Assembly: GCF_028435365.1 (NCBI RefSeq)
Contig: NZ_JAGTJJ010000056.1
Span: forward strand, 17,083-81,082
From: Polyangium jinanense
GTDB taxonomy: Bacteria > Myxococcota > Polyangia > Polyangiales > Polyangiaceae
Direction of reading: 5' to 3'
DNA length: 64,000 nucleotides
Part shown: piece by piece, positions 34,401 to 43,774 of the stretch
How positions within the stretch are numbered: position 1 is the first letter of the stretch
Layout: each line of letters begins with the position of its first letter
Notes under the pieces: generated by a model
Told to the model about the DNA's origin: nothing
Databases searched by the model: none
The model's input: only the letters and a program-made list of their open reading frames with translations
Translations under genes and position numbers: made by a program

Positions 34401-34760
34401 TCACCGCGCCTTCTCGGCGTCCGCGAGCGCCTTCCATGCGGGCTCGGCCGCGCCTACCGCCGAGCGCGCCCCGGAGCGCACGATGGGCGTGCGGAGCAGC
34501 AGTGGATCCTCCAAGAGCAGCTCGGCGAGGCGTGCCTCCGTCGGGGCGCTGTACTGGAGCCCGCGCTCCTTCACGCGTGGACTCTCCGCATCGTAGAGCG
34601 CGCGCATGCCGCCCACGGCCCGCGCGACGCTGGCGAGCTCTCCCTTGGAGAGGCCTTTTTCGCGCAGGTCGACGCTCTGCACCTTGATGCCGCGCTCTGC
34701 GAAGAACCGCTGCGCCGCACGCGTCGCTTTGCATTTCGTCGTACCGAAAATCTGGATCAC
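34401..34760 (-). CDS. ArsC/Spx-family thioredoxin-fold protein
   Basis: The product is 119 residues. 'MIQIFGTTKCKATRAAQRFF' carries the single catalytic Cys10 of the ArsC/YffB group (Spx would have CxxC). 'LLEDPLLLRTPIVRSG' is the family's R-x-P-I segment. These proteins act as arsenate reductases or uncharacterised glutathione-dependent reductases. No ars genes are nearby, so an arsenate role is unproven. It is divergent from the sigma-like gene. Confidence 0.82.
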   Translation of the reverse strand: MIQIFGTTKCKATRAAQRFFAERGIKVQSVDLREKGLSKGELASVARAVGGMRALYDAESPRVKERGLQYSAPTEARLAELLLEDPLLLRTPIVRSGARSAVGAAEPAWKALADAEKAR

Positions 34761-34844
34761 AGCAGGGCCACCCTAGCACGGGCGCGCCCGGGACGATCCC
34801 GTCGCTTGATGAAGGGTCGACCTCCTGGTAAGGTTTGGTAATTC

Positions 34845-35747
34845 ATGGCACCATCCCCCTCGCTCGCAGCCGTTTTCCTCGAGGTGCTTGGTGGCGCGTC
34901 CACACGGACCGAAGCTGCAGCACCAGGGCTCGAAGCGAAGCTCTGCGCGATCCTCGATGCGGCGCATACAGCGCATCCCGACATTCATGTGGCAGGTGAA
35001 ACCTTCGCCCGCCACCTGGGGGGGCGCCTCTCCTCGACACACGAACCACTCGAGGTCCTCGGAACCCTGAACATCAGTGATCTCTACCTCGCTTGCGCGG
35101 CCGCGCACGGCAACGGGGCCGCCATCGCAGCGATCGAGCGCGGCTATTTTTCGTGGCTCCATGCAGCGATGGCGCGCGTCGCCGGGGACAACGACAGTAG
35201 CGATCTCATCCAGCTCCTACGTCAGAAGCTGTTTGCTGCAGAGCCCGACGAGCTGCCGAAAATCGGCGAGTATGCCGGAATCGGGTCGCTGGGCGCCTGG
35301 CTCCGGGTCACCGCCATGCGCATGGCGCTCAACGCGCGGCGGGGGCGCAAGCGAGAGACCGCACGCGTCAACGCAGACGACCACCTCGAGGAGCTCGCGA
35401 CCCACGCGTCCCCCGAGATGGACTATCTCAAGTCACGCTACAGGAATGAGTTCAAGTATGCCTTTGAAACGGCGGTCGCAGCGTTGTCAGCGCGCGATCG
35501 GAACCTGCTACGTCTCCATTTCATCGATGGCTTGAACATCGATCAGATCGGGGCCATCCACCGGGTCCACCGTTCGACGGTCGCACGGTGGATTGCGCAG
35601 GCGCGGGAGTCCATCCTCCTCGAGACACAACGCCTTCTCCGCGAGCGGCTGGGGCTCGACAACGCGGATTTCAACAGTCTGCTCGCCTTGGTCAAGAGTG
35701 AGCTCAACCTGAGCATCCACCGGTATCTGACAGACGCCGCGGAGTGA
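34845..35747 (+). CDS. Sigma-70-like regulator (Polyangiales type)
   Basis: The product is 300 residues. The C-terminal ~110 residues contain a region 4-type helix-turn-helix: 'ALSARDRNLLRLHFIDGLNIDQIGAIHRVHRSTVARWIAQARESIL', visible in that order between about residues 205 and 250. A region 2-like helical block lies around 105-165. The first 80 residues are unusual for a sigma factor. Such long sigma-like proteins are often encoded near the Ser/Thr kinases of Polyangiales; one lies 4 kb away (39762). Confidence 0.75.
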   Translation: MAPSPSLAAVFLEVLGGASTRTEAAAPGLEAKLCAILDAAHTAHPDIHVAGETFARHLGGRLSSTHEPLEVLGTLNISDLYLACAAAHGNGAAIAAIERGYFSWLHAAMARVAGDNDSSDLIQLLRQKLFAAEPDELPKIGEYAGIGSLGAWLRVTAMRMALNARRGRKRETARVNADDHLEELATHASPEMDYLKSRYRNEFKYAFETAVAALSARDRNLLRLHFIDGLNIDQIGAIHRVHRSTVARWIAQARESILLETQRLLRERLGLDNADFNSLLALVKSELNLSIHRYLTDAAE

Positions 35748-35774
35748 TCTCGTCAGGGCTTCGGGCCAGTCGGC

Positions 35775-36851
35775 TCATGGACACGGGGTCCACCGCGTCT
35801 CCAAGGTGTAACTGTCGAGGAAAATCTTGCCGAATTTCGTCTCCGGGCTGCCCTCTGCATTGCGCGCGGCGACGACGCCTCTCACGCGACATCGCGCGGG
35901 GAACTTGTCCCCGGTTTTGCGAAAAATCACGTCGACGTTCATGATGGCCCTGACGACCTCGCGGCCCTCGTACTCTTTTCTCCACTTGTCGAGGACGTAG
36001 GAGACCCGCACGATCCGAAGGTCACGAAACCAGGAATGAGCCCGCACGAGCTTGTCGATCTCGCGCAAGGTCGCGGGGTCTCCGCTCTCCGATGTCTCGA
36101 CGTTCGCCGAAAGCTCGGCCTTGAACGCAGCCTCGCTCGGAACCTTGATGGTCACCGTCCCCTCGGCAAAGATCTCGGTGCGTTTCTCGTCCGCGAGCGT
36201 GAGCTTCAGCGTGTTGTCGCCCACGTGCAGCATGGGGATGATGCGCTTGTGGAACTCCTCCCAGGTCCGCGCCCAGGGTCGATCGCTCTTCAGGTTGTTC
36301 GCCCAGACCCCCGCATAGACGCTCGCCGGCATGCCCATGTGCGTATCGAACGCTTGCGGACCAACCCCGCCTTGAACCGGCGTGATCGAGTCGCCGTGAA
36401 GCTCGACACGGCCGAGCGCCCCGAAATCCGCACCCTGGATGATCTCATTGTCGGCACAGGCGGCGGGCTCGCCGTTGACCTCTGCGTACAACACGACGTA
36501 TTTCGGGGCCTCCTCCCCGTAGGGCCCCCCATAGGCATGGATATACAGCGGGTCTCCAAGCGTCCACGTGTCGATCGCGATCGAGGCGTTGCTGGCGTCC
36601 GCCTTCAGCGACTTGTTCGCGAAGAGGATCCGGCGCTGATACGGCGCCGCGACGACAGGAAAGCTCGACTCTTTGGGCTTTTTCGGCTCTTTCGCGGCAG
36701 CGGCGGGCTCGGGTTTCGCCGGGTCCTCCTCCGGGGCATTCGCCTCTCGAATGAGCTCAGCGCCACCACGAATGAGGTCAAGGCAACCCGGTAGGCACCC
36801 GAGGCTGACAGCGAGGAGAGCGCGCGGCAGGAAACGCGAAAGGGAACGCAT
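35775..36851 (-). CDS. Lipoprotein that may be translated separately
   Basis: An internal ATG at 36851, in frame with the RCC1 protein upstream, starts a complete-looking lipoprotein of 358 residues: 'MRSLSRFLPRALLAVSLGCLPGC' is a signal with lipobox, followed by a Lys/Pro/Ala linker and a ~290-residue soluble domain with a C-terminal Cys. No strong ribosome site precedes it. Two genes that have lost the stop between them explain the data better than one designed protein. I do not recognise the soluble domain. Confidence 0.55.
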   Translation of the reverse strand: MRSLSRFLPRALLAVSLGCLPGCLDLIRGGAELIREANAPEEDPAKPEPAAAAKEPKKPKESSFPVVAAPYQRRILFANKSLKADASNASIAIDTWTLGDPLYIHAYGGPYGEEAPKYVVLYAEVNGEPAACADNEIIQGADFGALGRVELHGDSITPVQGGVGPQAFDTHMGMPASVYAGVWANNLKSDRPWARTWEEFHKRIIPMLHVGDNTLKLTLADEKRTEIFAEGTVTIKVPSEAAFKAELSANVETSESGDPATLREIDKLVRAHSWFRDLRIVRVSYVLDKWRKEYEGREVVRAIMNVDVIFRKTGDKFPARCRVRGVVAARNAEGSPETKFGKIFLDSYTLETRWTPCP

Positions 36852-38753
36852 CGCCGCCACGGTAGCGGAGCGCTGGCGAAACGCTAGGCTCTTCCGCTTC
36901 CGCCGCAGCACGAGCAAGAGCCCAAGGCCGATCCAAGGGGCCCCGTTCGCCGATCCGCTACCGACGACGCAGGCGCCACAGCCACTCTCGCTGGAGGGGT
37001 TTTCCCCGGTGTCTCCGCCGGCGCCCGTGGTCGAGCTCGTCTCCATCATCCCGCCGGTCCCGGTCGAGCTGCTACCGCCGCCGCCGCCGCCGGTTCCGGT
37101 CGAGCTGCCGCCGCCGCCGCCGCCGCCGCCGCCGGTTCCGGTCGAGCTGCTACCGCCGCCACCGCCGCCGGTTCCGGTCGCGCTCGTGCTCGACGTCGTT
37201 GCCTCGATCTCGCATACGCCGGCAAGGCAAACCCCGCTTGCGCAAGGCGTGTCGTCCGGCTTGGGGACCGCCGAGCACACCCCATTGGCCGCATTGCAGA
37301 GCCCCACTTCGCACTCGCCCACCGGCGGGCAGACGAGCTCGTTGCCTCCGACGCACATCCCCCCCTCGCACGTGTCCGTTTGCGTGCAGGCATTGCCGTC
37401 GTCGCACGCCGTCCCGTTCGGCCCGGGCACGGCAGCGCACAGGCCCGTGCCCGCGTTACAGGCAGCCATTGCGCCGCACTCCGGGGAGAGATTGAGTCCG
37501 CTCGTTTGCACGGGCGTGAGTTTATCGAGGATCGTGCCGTCCCCGAGCTCGCCTTCGTTGTTCCACCCCCAGGCCCAGACCGTGCCGTCCGACTTCAGCG
37601 CCACCGTGTGCCTGGGGCCCGCTGCCACCGCGGCGAAACCGGTCGGCGCCACCAGTTGCAGTGGCGTAGATCGATTGTTGGTCGTGCCGTCCCCGAGTTG
37701 ACCGGAATCGTTTCTCCCCCAGGTCCATACCGTGCCGTTCGACCTCACCGCCACGGTATGGTCTTCGCCCCCCACCACGGCGGTCACGTTGTTCAGCCCG
37801 ATCACTTGCACGGGCGTGTGACGCTCGATGCTCGTGCCGTCGCCGAGCTGGCCGGGACCGTTCCACCCCCAGGCCCAGAGCGTGCCGTCCGACTTCAGCG
37901 CGACGCTGTGGAAGACACCGGCCGCCACGGCGGTGACACCGCTCAGCCCGATCACTTGCACGGGTTTGTCTCGGTAGGTGGTCGTGCCGTCGCCGAGACC
38001 ACCGTGGCTGTTCTCCCCCCAGGCCCAAACCGTGCCGTCCGACTTCAGCGCAACGGTATGGTACCCTCCGCCGACCACTGCGGTCACGTCAATCAGCCCG
38101 CCCACTTGCCCGGGCGTGAGTTTATCGATGTTCGTGCCATCGCCGAGCTGGCCGTAGCTGTTCCACCCCCAGGCCCAGACCGTGCCGTCCGACTTCAGCG
38201 CAACGGTATGTTGCCGGCCTGTCGCCACCGCGGCGACGCCGCCAAGGCCGCTCACTTGCACGGGTGTGTGACGCTCGGTGGTCGTGCCGTCCCCGAGCTG
38301 GCCGAATTGGTTGAACCCCCAGGCCCAGACCGTGCCGTCCGACTTCAGCGCAACGGTGTAAGAGGCGCCCGCCGCCACCGCGATGACGCCGCCAAGGCCG
38401 CTCACTTGCACGGCTGTGTGTCGCTCGAGGGTCGTGCCGTCCCCGAGCTGGCCGTTGCCGTTCCACCCCCAGGCCCAGACCGTGCCGTCCGACTTCAGCG
38501 CCACCGTGTGATCGAAGCCCACGGCAACGTTCACCGCCGCGCAGCGCGCCGGGTTTCCGTCGCAGGTACCCAGGCTGCCCGCGCCCGCCGTCAATGCCGC
38601 CTGCGCCTCGGCCGTTCCCTCCGACGACGGACGCGCGGCCTGCCCGCCCCCGTCGCCTCCTGCGCCCATTCCCGAGGAATCGGCGCCACAGGCCCCCGCG
38701 AGCAAAACGAGCGGCCCGAGCCATAGCGCTACATTGAATCGATGATTCTTCAC
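35775..38753 (-). CDS. RCC1-repeat lipoprotein fused in frame to a second lipoprotein
   Basis: From a GTG with AAGGA upstream the frame runs 992 codons. A lipobox signal ('LVLLAGAC') is followed by seven RCC1 propeller repeats ('TVALKSDGTVWAWG...GQLGDGT'), a Cys-rich segment (about residues 395-480), Gly/Ser/Thr linkers and a MYXO-CTERM-like end ('GCGACVVGS', hydrophobic helix, 'RRKRK') near residue 620. Normal proteins stop there. Here the frame continues without a stop into a second signal peptide at Met ~635. It could be a fusion, a stop-codon loss, or a sequencing error. Confidence 0.8.
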   Translation of the reverse strand: MKNHRFNVALWLGPLVLLAGACGADSSGMGAGGDGGGQAARPSSEGTAEAQAALTAGAGSLGTCDGNPARCAAVNVAVGFDHTVALKSDGTVWAWGWNGNGQLGDGTTLERHTAVQVSGLGGVIAVAAGASYTVALKSDGTVWAWGFNQFGQLGDGTTTERHTPVQVSGLGGVAAVATGRQHTVALKSDGTVWAWGWNSYGQLGDGTNIDKLTPGQVGGLIDVTAVVGGGYHTVALKSDGTVWAWGENSHGGLGDGTTTYRDKPVQVIGLSGVTAVAAGVFHSVALKSDGTLWAWGWNGPGQLGDGTSIERHTPVQVIGLNNVTAVVGGEDHTVAVRSNGTVWTWGRNDSGQLGDGTTNNRSTPLQLVAPTGFAAVAAGPRHTVALKSDGTVWAWGWNNEGELGDGTILDKLTPVQTSGLNLSPECGAMAACNAGTGLCAAVPGPNGTACDDGNACTQTDTCEGGMCVGGNELVCPPVGECEVGLCNAANGVCSAVPKPDDTPCASGVCLAGVCEIEATTSSTSATGTGGGGGGSSSTGTGGGGGGGGGSSTGTGGGGGGSSSTGTGGMMETSSTTGAGGDTGENPSSESGCGACVVGSGSANGAPWIGLGLLLVLRRKRKSLAFRQRSATVAAMRSLSRFLPRALLAVSLGCLPGCLDLIRGGAELIREANAPEEDPAKPEPAAAAKEPKKPKESSFPVVAAPYQRRILFANKSLKADASNASIAIDTWTLGDPLYIHAYGGPYGEEAPKYVVLYAEVNGEPAACADNEIIQGADFGALGRVELHGDSITPVQGGVGPQAFDTHMGMPASVYAGVWANNLKSDRPWARTWEEFHKRIIPMLHVGDNTLKLTLADEKRTEIFAEGTVTIKVPSEAAFKAELSANVETSESGDPATLREIDKLVRAHSWFRDLRIVRVSYVLDKWRKEYEGREVVRAIMNVDVIFRKTGDKFPARCRVRGVVAARNAEGSPETKFGKIFLDSYTLETRWTPCP

Positions 38754-38821
38754 GTGAGGTCCTTCTTGGGAGCTGGCCGCCTTTGCGGCATCGTCGGTTT
38801 GTCCACGGAAGCGGGGGAAGA

Positions 38822-39493
38822 TCACTTGCCCGCGATCGTGAGCGAGTTGATCGTCAGCTCGTCGGCCCGGCAGACGCACACCTCCGGCGAACCGGCCGGC
38901 GCGACCACCTTGCAGTCGCCGAGCAGCGAGGGAGTGATGCAGTCGGTCGAGGTGTCGAAGGTGCCCTGGGGCGTCGAGATCACGAGACCGTTCTGCTCGA
39001 GCGGCCCGAGGGTGTCGGCGTTGGAGGGTTCGAGCTCGCAGCAATGGTCCTCGCAGCAGCCCGCGGCGCCGCAATCGGCGTCCATCGGCTGGTAGGAGCA
39101 CGCACCGTCCGCGCACGTGCCTATCGATGAATAGGTGCGGAGCGAACCATCGGCATTGCAGGCGGGCGGAGGTGGGGCATCACAGGTCGTCGTCGTCGAG
39201 GGGTACTTGCACGCGCCCTCCCAGCAGATGCCCTGGCTCTCGTAGTTGAGCACGGAAACCTCATCGGCGCACCCGGGGGGCGGAGGCTCATTGCAGTTCG
39301 CCATATCGCATCCGCCACCGGCACCACCGGCTCCTGCCACTCCGCCGCCGAAGCCTCCCGCTCCCGCCGCTCCGCCGCCGGCGCCTCCCGCTCCCGCGGT
39401 CCCCCCCGAAGCAAAAAGACCATCGTTGCTCCCACAGCCGATCACCGGGACGGCCAAGGCCGCTGCAAGGTAAAACCAACGCGAATCGTTCAT
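38822..39493 (-). CDS. Cys-rich lipoprotein
   Basis: The product is 223 residues with lipobox 'VPVIGC', then a Gly/Ala-rich linker ('GGTAGAGGAGGGAAG' style) and a domain with about 18 Cys, arranged as short knottin-like segments ('CKYPSTTTTCDAPPPPAC', 'GAAGCCEDHCCEL'). It lies 68 bases upstream of the RCC1 gene on the same strand, so the two may form a surface-protein operon. No family is recognised. Confidence 0.8.
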   Translation of the reverse strand: MNDSRWFYLAAALAVPVIGCGSNDGLFASGGTAGAGGAGGGAAGAGGFGGGVAGAGGAGGGCDMANCNEPPPPGCADEVSVLNYESQGICWEGACKYPSTTTTCDAPPPPACNADGSLRTYSSIGTCADGACSYQPMDADCGAAGCCEDHCCELEPSNADTLGPLEQNGLVISTPQGTFDTSTDCITPSLLGDCKVVAPAGSPEVCVCRADELTINSLTIAGK

Positions 39494-39761
39494 CGTTCGT
39501 TCTCTTTCTCCAGGCGCAAGGACACGCACGCAGCGTCCGGCCCGCATGAGCGCGCGCCATACCCACACCACCCGCACGCAGTGTTTCACGTCGGGAGCGC
39601 CACTCCAGATCTGGACAGTCGATGCCTCTCGCGCTGATGGACACCGACCTCGGCAACCTGTCGCAAGAAAATCTCCATCTTCCGTCACCTCCGGCCACGC
39701 AGGCAGAGAGATGGCAATTGTTGCGACACCCACCGCGCTGTAGACTCGTCGACGGCTCCCC
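39494..39761. other. Divergent promoter region
   Basis: This 268-base gap separates the Cys-rich lipoprotein from the kinase gene. No palindrome or clear sigma70 promoter stands out. Confidence 0.35.
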
Positions 39762-42700
39762 ATGGATTGTATCGACGCAAACACTGTCCTCAAATTCGTT
39801 CGAGGTGTGCTCTCCGAGCAGGAAGCAACACGAGTCGAAGGGCACATCGATCGATGTGCAGAATGCCGGCGCGCTCTGGTGGAGTTCGCGCGCTCGTCTC
39901 TGCTCGCGGACGAGGTCGGAACGGCTCCCACCACCGCTCCCCTCTGCACGCTGGACAGCCATCATGCACCGATACCGGCTGCACTCCTACCGCGCGGTAC
40001 GCTCGTCGGACGTTATCTTCTCCTCGATTGCCTCGGCATGGGCGGGATGGGCGTGGTCCACGCGGCCTACGACCCCGAGCTCGACCGCAAAGTGGCGCTC
40101 AAGATCTTGCGTCCCGAGGTCATCGAGCAGCTCGGCGTCGAGGGCTCCAGGGTGCGCATCCTCCGGGAGGCTCAGGCCATGGCTCGCCTATCGCACCCGA
40201 ACGTCATCACCGTTCATGACTGCGGCACGGTGGGCGAGCACGTATTCATCGCCATGGAGCTGCTCGACGGACAGACGCTCACCCAATGGATCCGCGAGCG
40301 CCCCCGCAAGACGCGCGAGGTGCTCAATCGCTTCGTGCTCGCAGGGCGTGGTCTCGCCGCGGCCCACGCGGCTGGACTGATTCACCGTGATTTCAAGCCC
40401 GACAACGTACTTTGTGGGCATGACGGACGCGTTTGCGTGACCGACTTTGGACTGGCGCGCGCCACGCTGGGTACGACCCCAGGTCACCAAGAGGAGAGGG
40501 ACGAGGAAGTTTTCCCTGCTTTGGATGGCGTGCAACCCACGCGTCTGCTCGCCGCCAACCTGACGCGCAGCGGAGCATTGGTGGGAACACCGGCGTACAT
40601 GGCGCCCGAACAAGTCGAGGGCGACTCGGTCGACGCACGCAGCGATCAGTTCAGCTTCTGCGTAGCGCTGTACGAGGCACTTTACGGCGAGCGCCCTTTC
40701 ACGGGCGATACGTACAAGAGCCTGCTCGCGTCCATTTCGCGTGGCCTTCCACGCGCGGCCCCGAAGAGCCGGCGCATTCCGAAGCGCATTCACCAAGCCC
40801 TCTTGCGTGGGTTATCCGCGGAGCCAGCCGAGCGTTTTCCGTCGATGGACGAGCTGCTCTCGGCGCTCACCCACGATTCTCGCGCGCGCTCTCGCCGCAT
40901 CGCGCTTTTTGCGGTTACGGCCCTGGCGCTCGGCACCAGCGTTTTCTTCGCGCTCAAGAAGCCGGCGGCGACGCCCCCCCGCTTGTGCCAGGGCGCTGAA
41001 CAAGACCTCGCCGGTGTCTGGGATCAGGCACAAAAACAAGCGGTGCGAGACGCCCTCCTCGCCACGGGTGTGTCCTTTGCCAGCGACGCATGGCAGGGCG
41101 TGGAGCGCACGTTCGACGCCTATACATCGAAGTGGGTCGCGATGCACACGGACGCTTGCGAGGCGACACACATGCGCGGTGAGCAATCCGAGTCCCTGCT
41201 CGACCTGCGGATGCAGTGCTTGAAGGACCGGCTCCAGGAGGTCAAAGCGCTCACCACCGAGTTCCAGCGCGCGAACGCGAAGACGGTGGAGAAGGCCGTG
41301 GAGGCCGCGGGGAACGTGGCGCCCGTCGAGCTGTGTGCACGCACGGACCTGCTCACAATGCCTGTTCGGCCGCCCAGCGACCCGACGGCGCGCGCCAAGG
41401 TGGACGAGCTGCGCGGCCGTCTCGCCGAGGCCAAGGCGCTCACCCGCACAGGCCAGTACAAAGAGAGCCTTGCGCTCACCCGACAAATCACCGAAGAAGC
41501 GCGTCTGCTGGGATACCGACCCCTCGAGGCCGAGGCGCTTCTCGAACGCGGCATTCTCGAGCAGGACGTCGAGGTGAAGGCATCCGCGCAAACGTTGACC
41601 GAGGCCGCCCTGGCCGCGGAAGCAGGCCGACATGACCGGGTGGCTGCGCGTGCCCAGATGGAGCTGTTCTATGTCATCGGAGGCCAGCAAGCGCGTTTCG
41701 ATGAGGCGATGGGCATCCATCGCGCCGCGCGGGCAGCGCTGGAGCGAATCGGTGGAGATAAGGCGTTCGAGACGGATCTGCTCATGTACGAAGGATATAC
41801 CTTCAGGCAGCAGGGCGACATGATGCAGGCCGTTGACAGGTACAAGCGTGTCCTCGAGCTACGGCTCGAGTTGCTCGGACCAGACAACATCAACGTGGCC
41901 AGGGGGCATGCAGAGTTGGCCACGACGTATCTGAACCAGGGGATACGGTTCGATGAGGCCCACCTTGCCCTTCAACGGGCACTCGATATTTATATCAAGG
42001 ACCTCGGCCCGACGCACCCCCGGACCGCAGGGATGCGGCGTCGGATCGCGGTAGCACTCTTTGGGAAGTGTCGATACGCGGAGGCCATCACATTACTTCA
42101 AAACGCGCTTCCGCTCATCGATCAGTCATACGGGCAATACAACCGCGATACTGCCCAAACCCTGTACGTCATCGGACTTGCACTCTTCGAGCAAGGAAAG
42201 GCAGAGGAGTCGATTTCTTACGTGAATCGTGCCCTGGACATCTGGCGGAAGACGCACGATGACCATAGCACAGCGATCGCGGACGCCACCGAGGTTCTTG
42301 GTCATGCGCACGTTTATACAGGCCAACTGGAAAAAGCGCGGGGATATTGCCAGAGGGCCCACTCGATCATGGAAGCGAAAATGGGTAAGGAGAGCGCTCG
42401 GCTGGCCTTGGCGACACTTTGTCTGGCCAAAGTCGATACAGAGGAGAAGCTGTATACGTCCGCGGCTGCTCGCTTCGAACGTTCCATCCAGCTGTATAAG
42501 AAAGCATCCGCGGTCGAATCTCAGAACGACGCCATCGTTCGCCTCGACTGGGGAGACATGCTGCTCCGCGCCGACAAGCCTTTGCAAGCGCTCCCGCATT
42601 TCCAGCGTGCGCTCGGCATTATGGAGAAAGTCGGTGGTCCTGGACACTCATCCCTTGCCGAGGTGCTCACTCCGATAGGGAAAGCCCTCCTCGCGCTGCA

Positions 42701-42956
42701 CCGCCCCAAAGAGGCACTTGCGCCGCTCGAACGCGCGCTCGCTCTCTGCGAGGCGCCGACCTGGGAAGGTCGTCCCGAGGTTCTCGCCAGCGCGCGTTTT
42801 TTTCTTGCGCGGGCCTTGTGGGAGGGCAACGGCGATCGCGATCGCGCCCTCACGCTCGCGAACGCGGCGAAGGAGGCCTTCGCCCGCTCCACGAAAGCAA
42901 ACATCCCCGAAGCTGCCGAGCTCAATCGATGGCTCGCGACGCGACCGAGGCATTGA
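39762..42956 (+). CDS. Ser/Thr protein kinase with zinc-finger head and TPR array
   Basis: The product is 1064 residues. Residues ~5-45 resemble an anti-sigma zinc finger (H28-x3-C32-x2-C35 in 'GHIDRCAEC'). The Hanks-type kinase domain spans ~85-345: glycine loop 'LGMGGMG' (91-97), K114 in 'VALKIL', 'HRDFKPDN', 'DFGLAR' and 'APEQ'. A membrane helix follows ('FAVTALALGTSVFF', about residues 386-400), then ~650 residues of TPR-type helices. It should be a membrane-bound signalling kinase whose outer TPRs sense or bind partners. The nearest sigma-like gene is at 34845. Confidence 0.92.
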   Translation: MDCIDANTVLKFVRGVLSEQEATRVEGHIDRCAECRRALVEFARSSLLADEVGTAPTTAPLCTLDSHHAPIPAALLPRGTLVGRYLLLDCLGMGGMGVVHAAYDPELDRKVALKILRPEVIEQLGVEGSRVRILREAQAMARLSHPNVITVHDCGTVGEHVFIAMELLDGQTLTQWIRERPRKTREVLNRFVLAGRGLAAAHAAGLIHRDFKPDNVLCGHDGRVCVTDFGLARATLGTTPGHQEERDEEVFPALDGVQPTRLLAANLTRSGALVGTPAYMAPEQVEGDSVDARSDQFSFCVALYEALYGERPFTGDTYKSLLASISRGLPRAAPKSRRIPKRIHQALLRGLSAEPAERFPSMDELLSALTHDSRARSRRIALFAVTALALGTSVFFALKKPAATPPRLCQGAEQDLAGVWDQAQKQAVRDALLATGVSFASDAWQGVERTFDAYTSKWVAMHTDACEATHMRGEQSESLLDLRMQCLKDRLQEVKALTTEFQRANAKTVEKAVEAAGNVAPVELCARTDLLTMPVRPPSDPTARAKVDELRGRLAEAKALTRTGQYKESLALTRQITEEARLLGYRPLEAEALLERGILEQDVEVKASAQTLTEAALAAEAGRHDRVAARAQMELFYVIGGQQARFDEAMGIHRAARAALERIGGDKAFETDLLMYEGYTFRQQGDMMQAVDRYKRVLELRLELLGPDNINVARGHAELATTYLNQGIRFDEAHLALQRALDIYIKDLGPTHPRTAGMRRRIAVALFGKCRYAEAITLLQNALPLIDQSYGQYNRDTAQTLYVIGLALFEQGKAEESISYVNRALDIWRKTHDDHSTAIADATEVLGHAHVYTGQLEKARGYCQRAHSIMEAKMGKESARLALATLCLAKVDTEEKLYTSAAARFERSIQLYKKASAVESQNDAIVRLDWGDMLLRADKPLQALPHFQRALGIMEKVGGPGHSSLAEVLTPIGKALLALHRPKEALAPLERALALCEAPTWEGRPEVLASARFFLARALWEGNGDRDRALTLANAAKEAFARSTKANIPEAAELNRWLATRPRH

Positions 42957-42988
42957 AGTGGCTGGGATGATCGGAAGGGAGTCTGACC

Positions 42989-43654
42989 ATGGCAGTCCGC
43001 AAAGTAGAACGATACGGGGAAACCCGTCTGTCAAGAGCTTCGCGGAGCTCGTCGCCGAGTGCCGCGAGACCTTCATGGTGGCCGAGCTGAAGGTCACGAG
43101 TCGAAGGGGCTACGAGTCGGTCCTCCGGAACACCTTGCTCCCGAGTTCGGCGAGCTCCCCCTGGACAAGGTCGATGGGAAGGCCGCTGCGGATCTGGACC
43201 TCGACCTGTCCCGGCAGAAATTGACCCGCTCGACGCGCAACAACACGCAGATCGTCCTCCGGCCGGTGCTCCGATTCGCCAAGAGCCGCGGATACGTGGA
43301 GGATCGGCCGGTGAACCTGCCGAAGCTCGAGCCCATCGGGCAGAGCATCCTCGAGATCCCCTCGGACGATCAGGTCCCATCGTGAGGAAGGGACCGCGGG
43401 AGGCGCACGTCGCTCTGAACGACCACGGCAAGCCGTGGGGCCAGTTCGGGATCGATCAGGCGTTCGAGCGCGTCTGCCGTCGGGCGGGCCTAAACGGGTG
43501 GTCGGTGTACTGTCTCCGACACCACGCGTTCACCTCGTGGCTCCGCGTAGGCATCCCTGTCCACGTTGTCCAGCGGATGGCAGGTCACAAGCACCTGGCG
43601 ACCACCCAGAGGTACGTGCACTTCATCCACAGTGAGGCCACGGCGAGGCCATGA
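42989..43654 (+). pseudogene. Tyrosine recombinase remnant, copy 1
   Basis: It begins with a normal-looking start ('MAVRKVERYGETR'), then shifts frame into the SAM-like domain ('ELVAECRETFMVAELKV', 'NNTQIVLRPVLRFAKSRGYVEDRP'). It jumps at 43375 (a stop and a missing block of roughly 270 bases compared with the copy at 56476) and resumes with the catalytic C-terminus: 'GWSVYCLRHHAFTSWL' (H/R region) and 'AGHKHLATTQRYVHF' (H and Tyr nucleophile). It is not functional. Its 3' part is nearly identical to 45453-45690. Confidence 0.85.
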
Positions 43655-43774
43655 GGAGGCTGGGCAGTTTGCCCAAAAGATCGATGCTGGGGGTCACACA
43701 ATTCTATTTGTGCCGCACGTTCCGCAGCCTCGCTCGCACGCTCCCGATGGTGGCGACCATAAGAAACCCTACAT

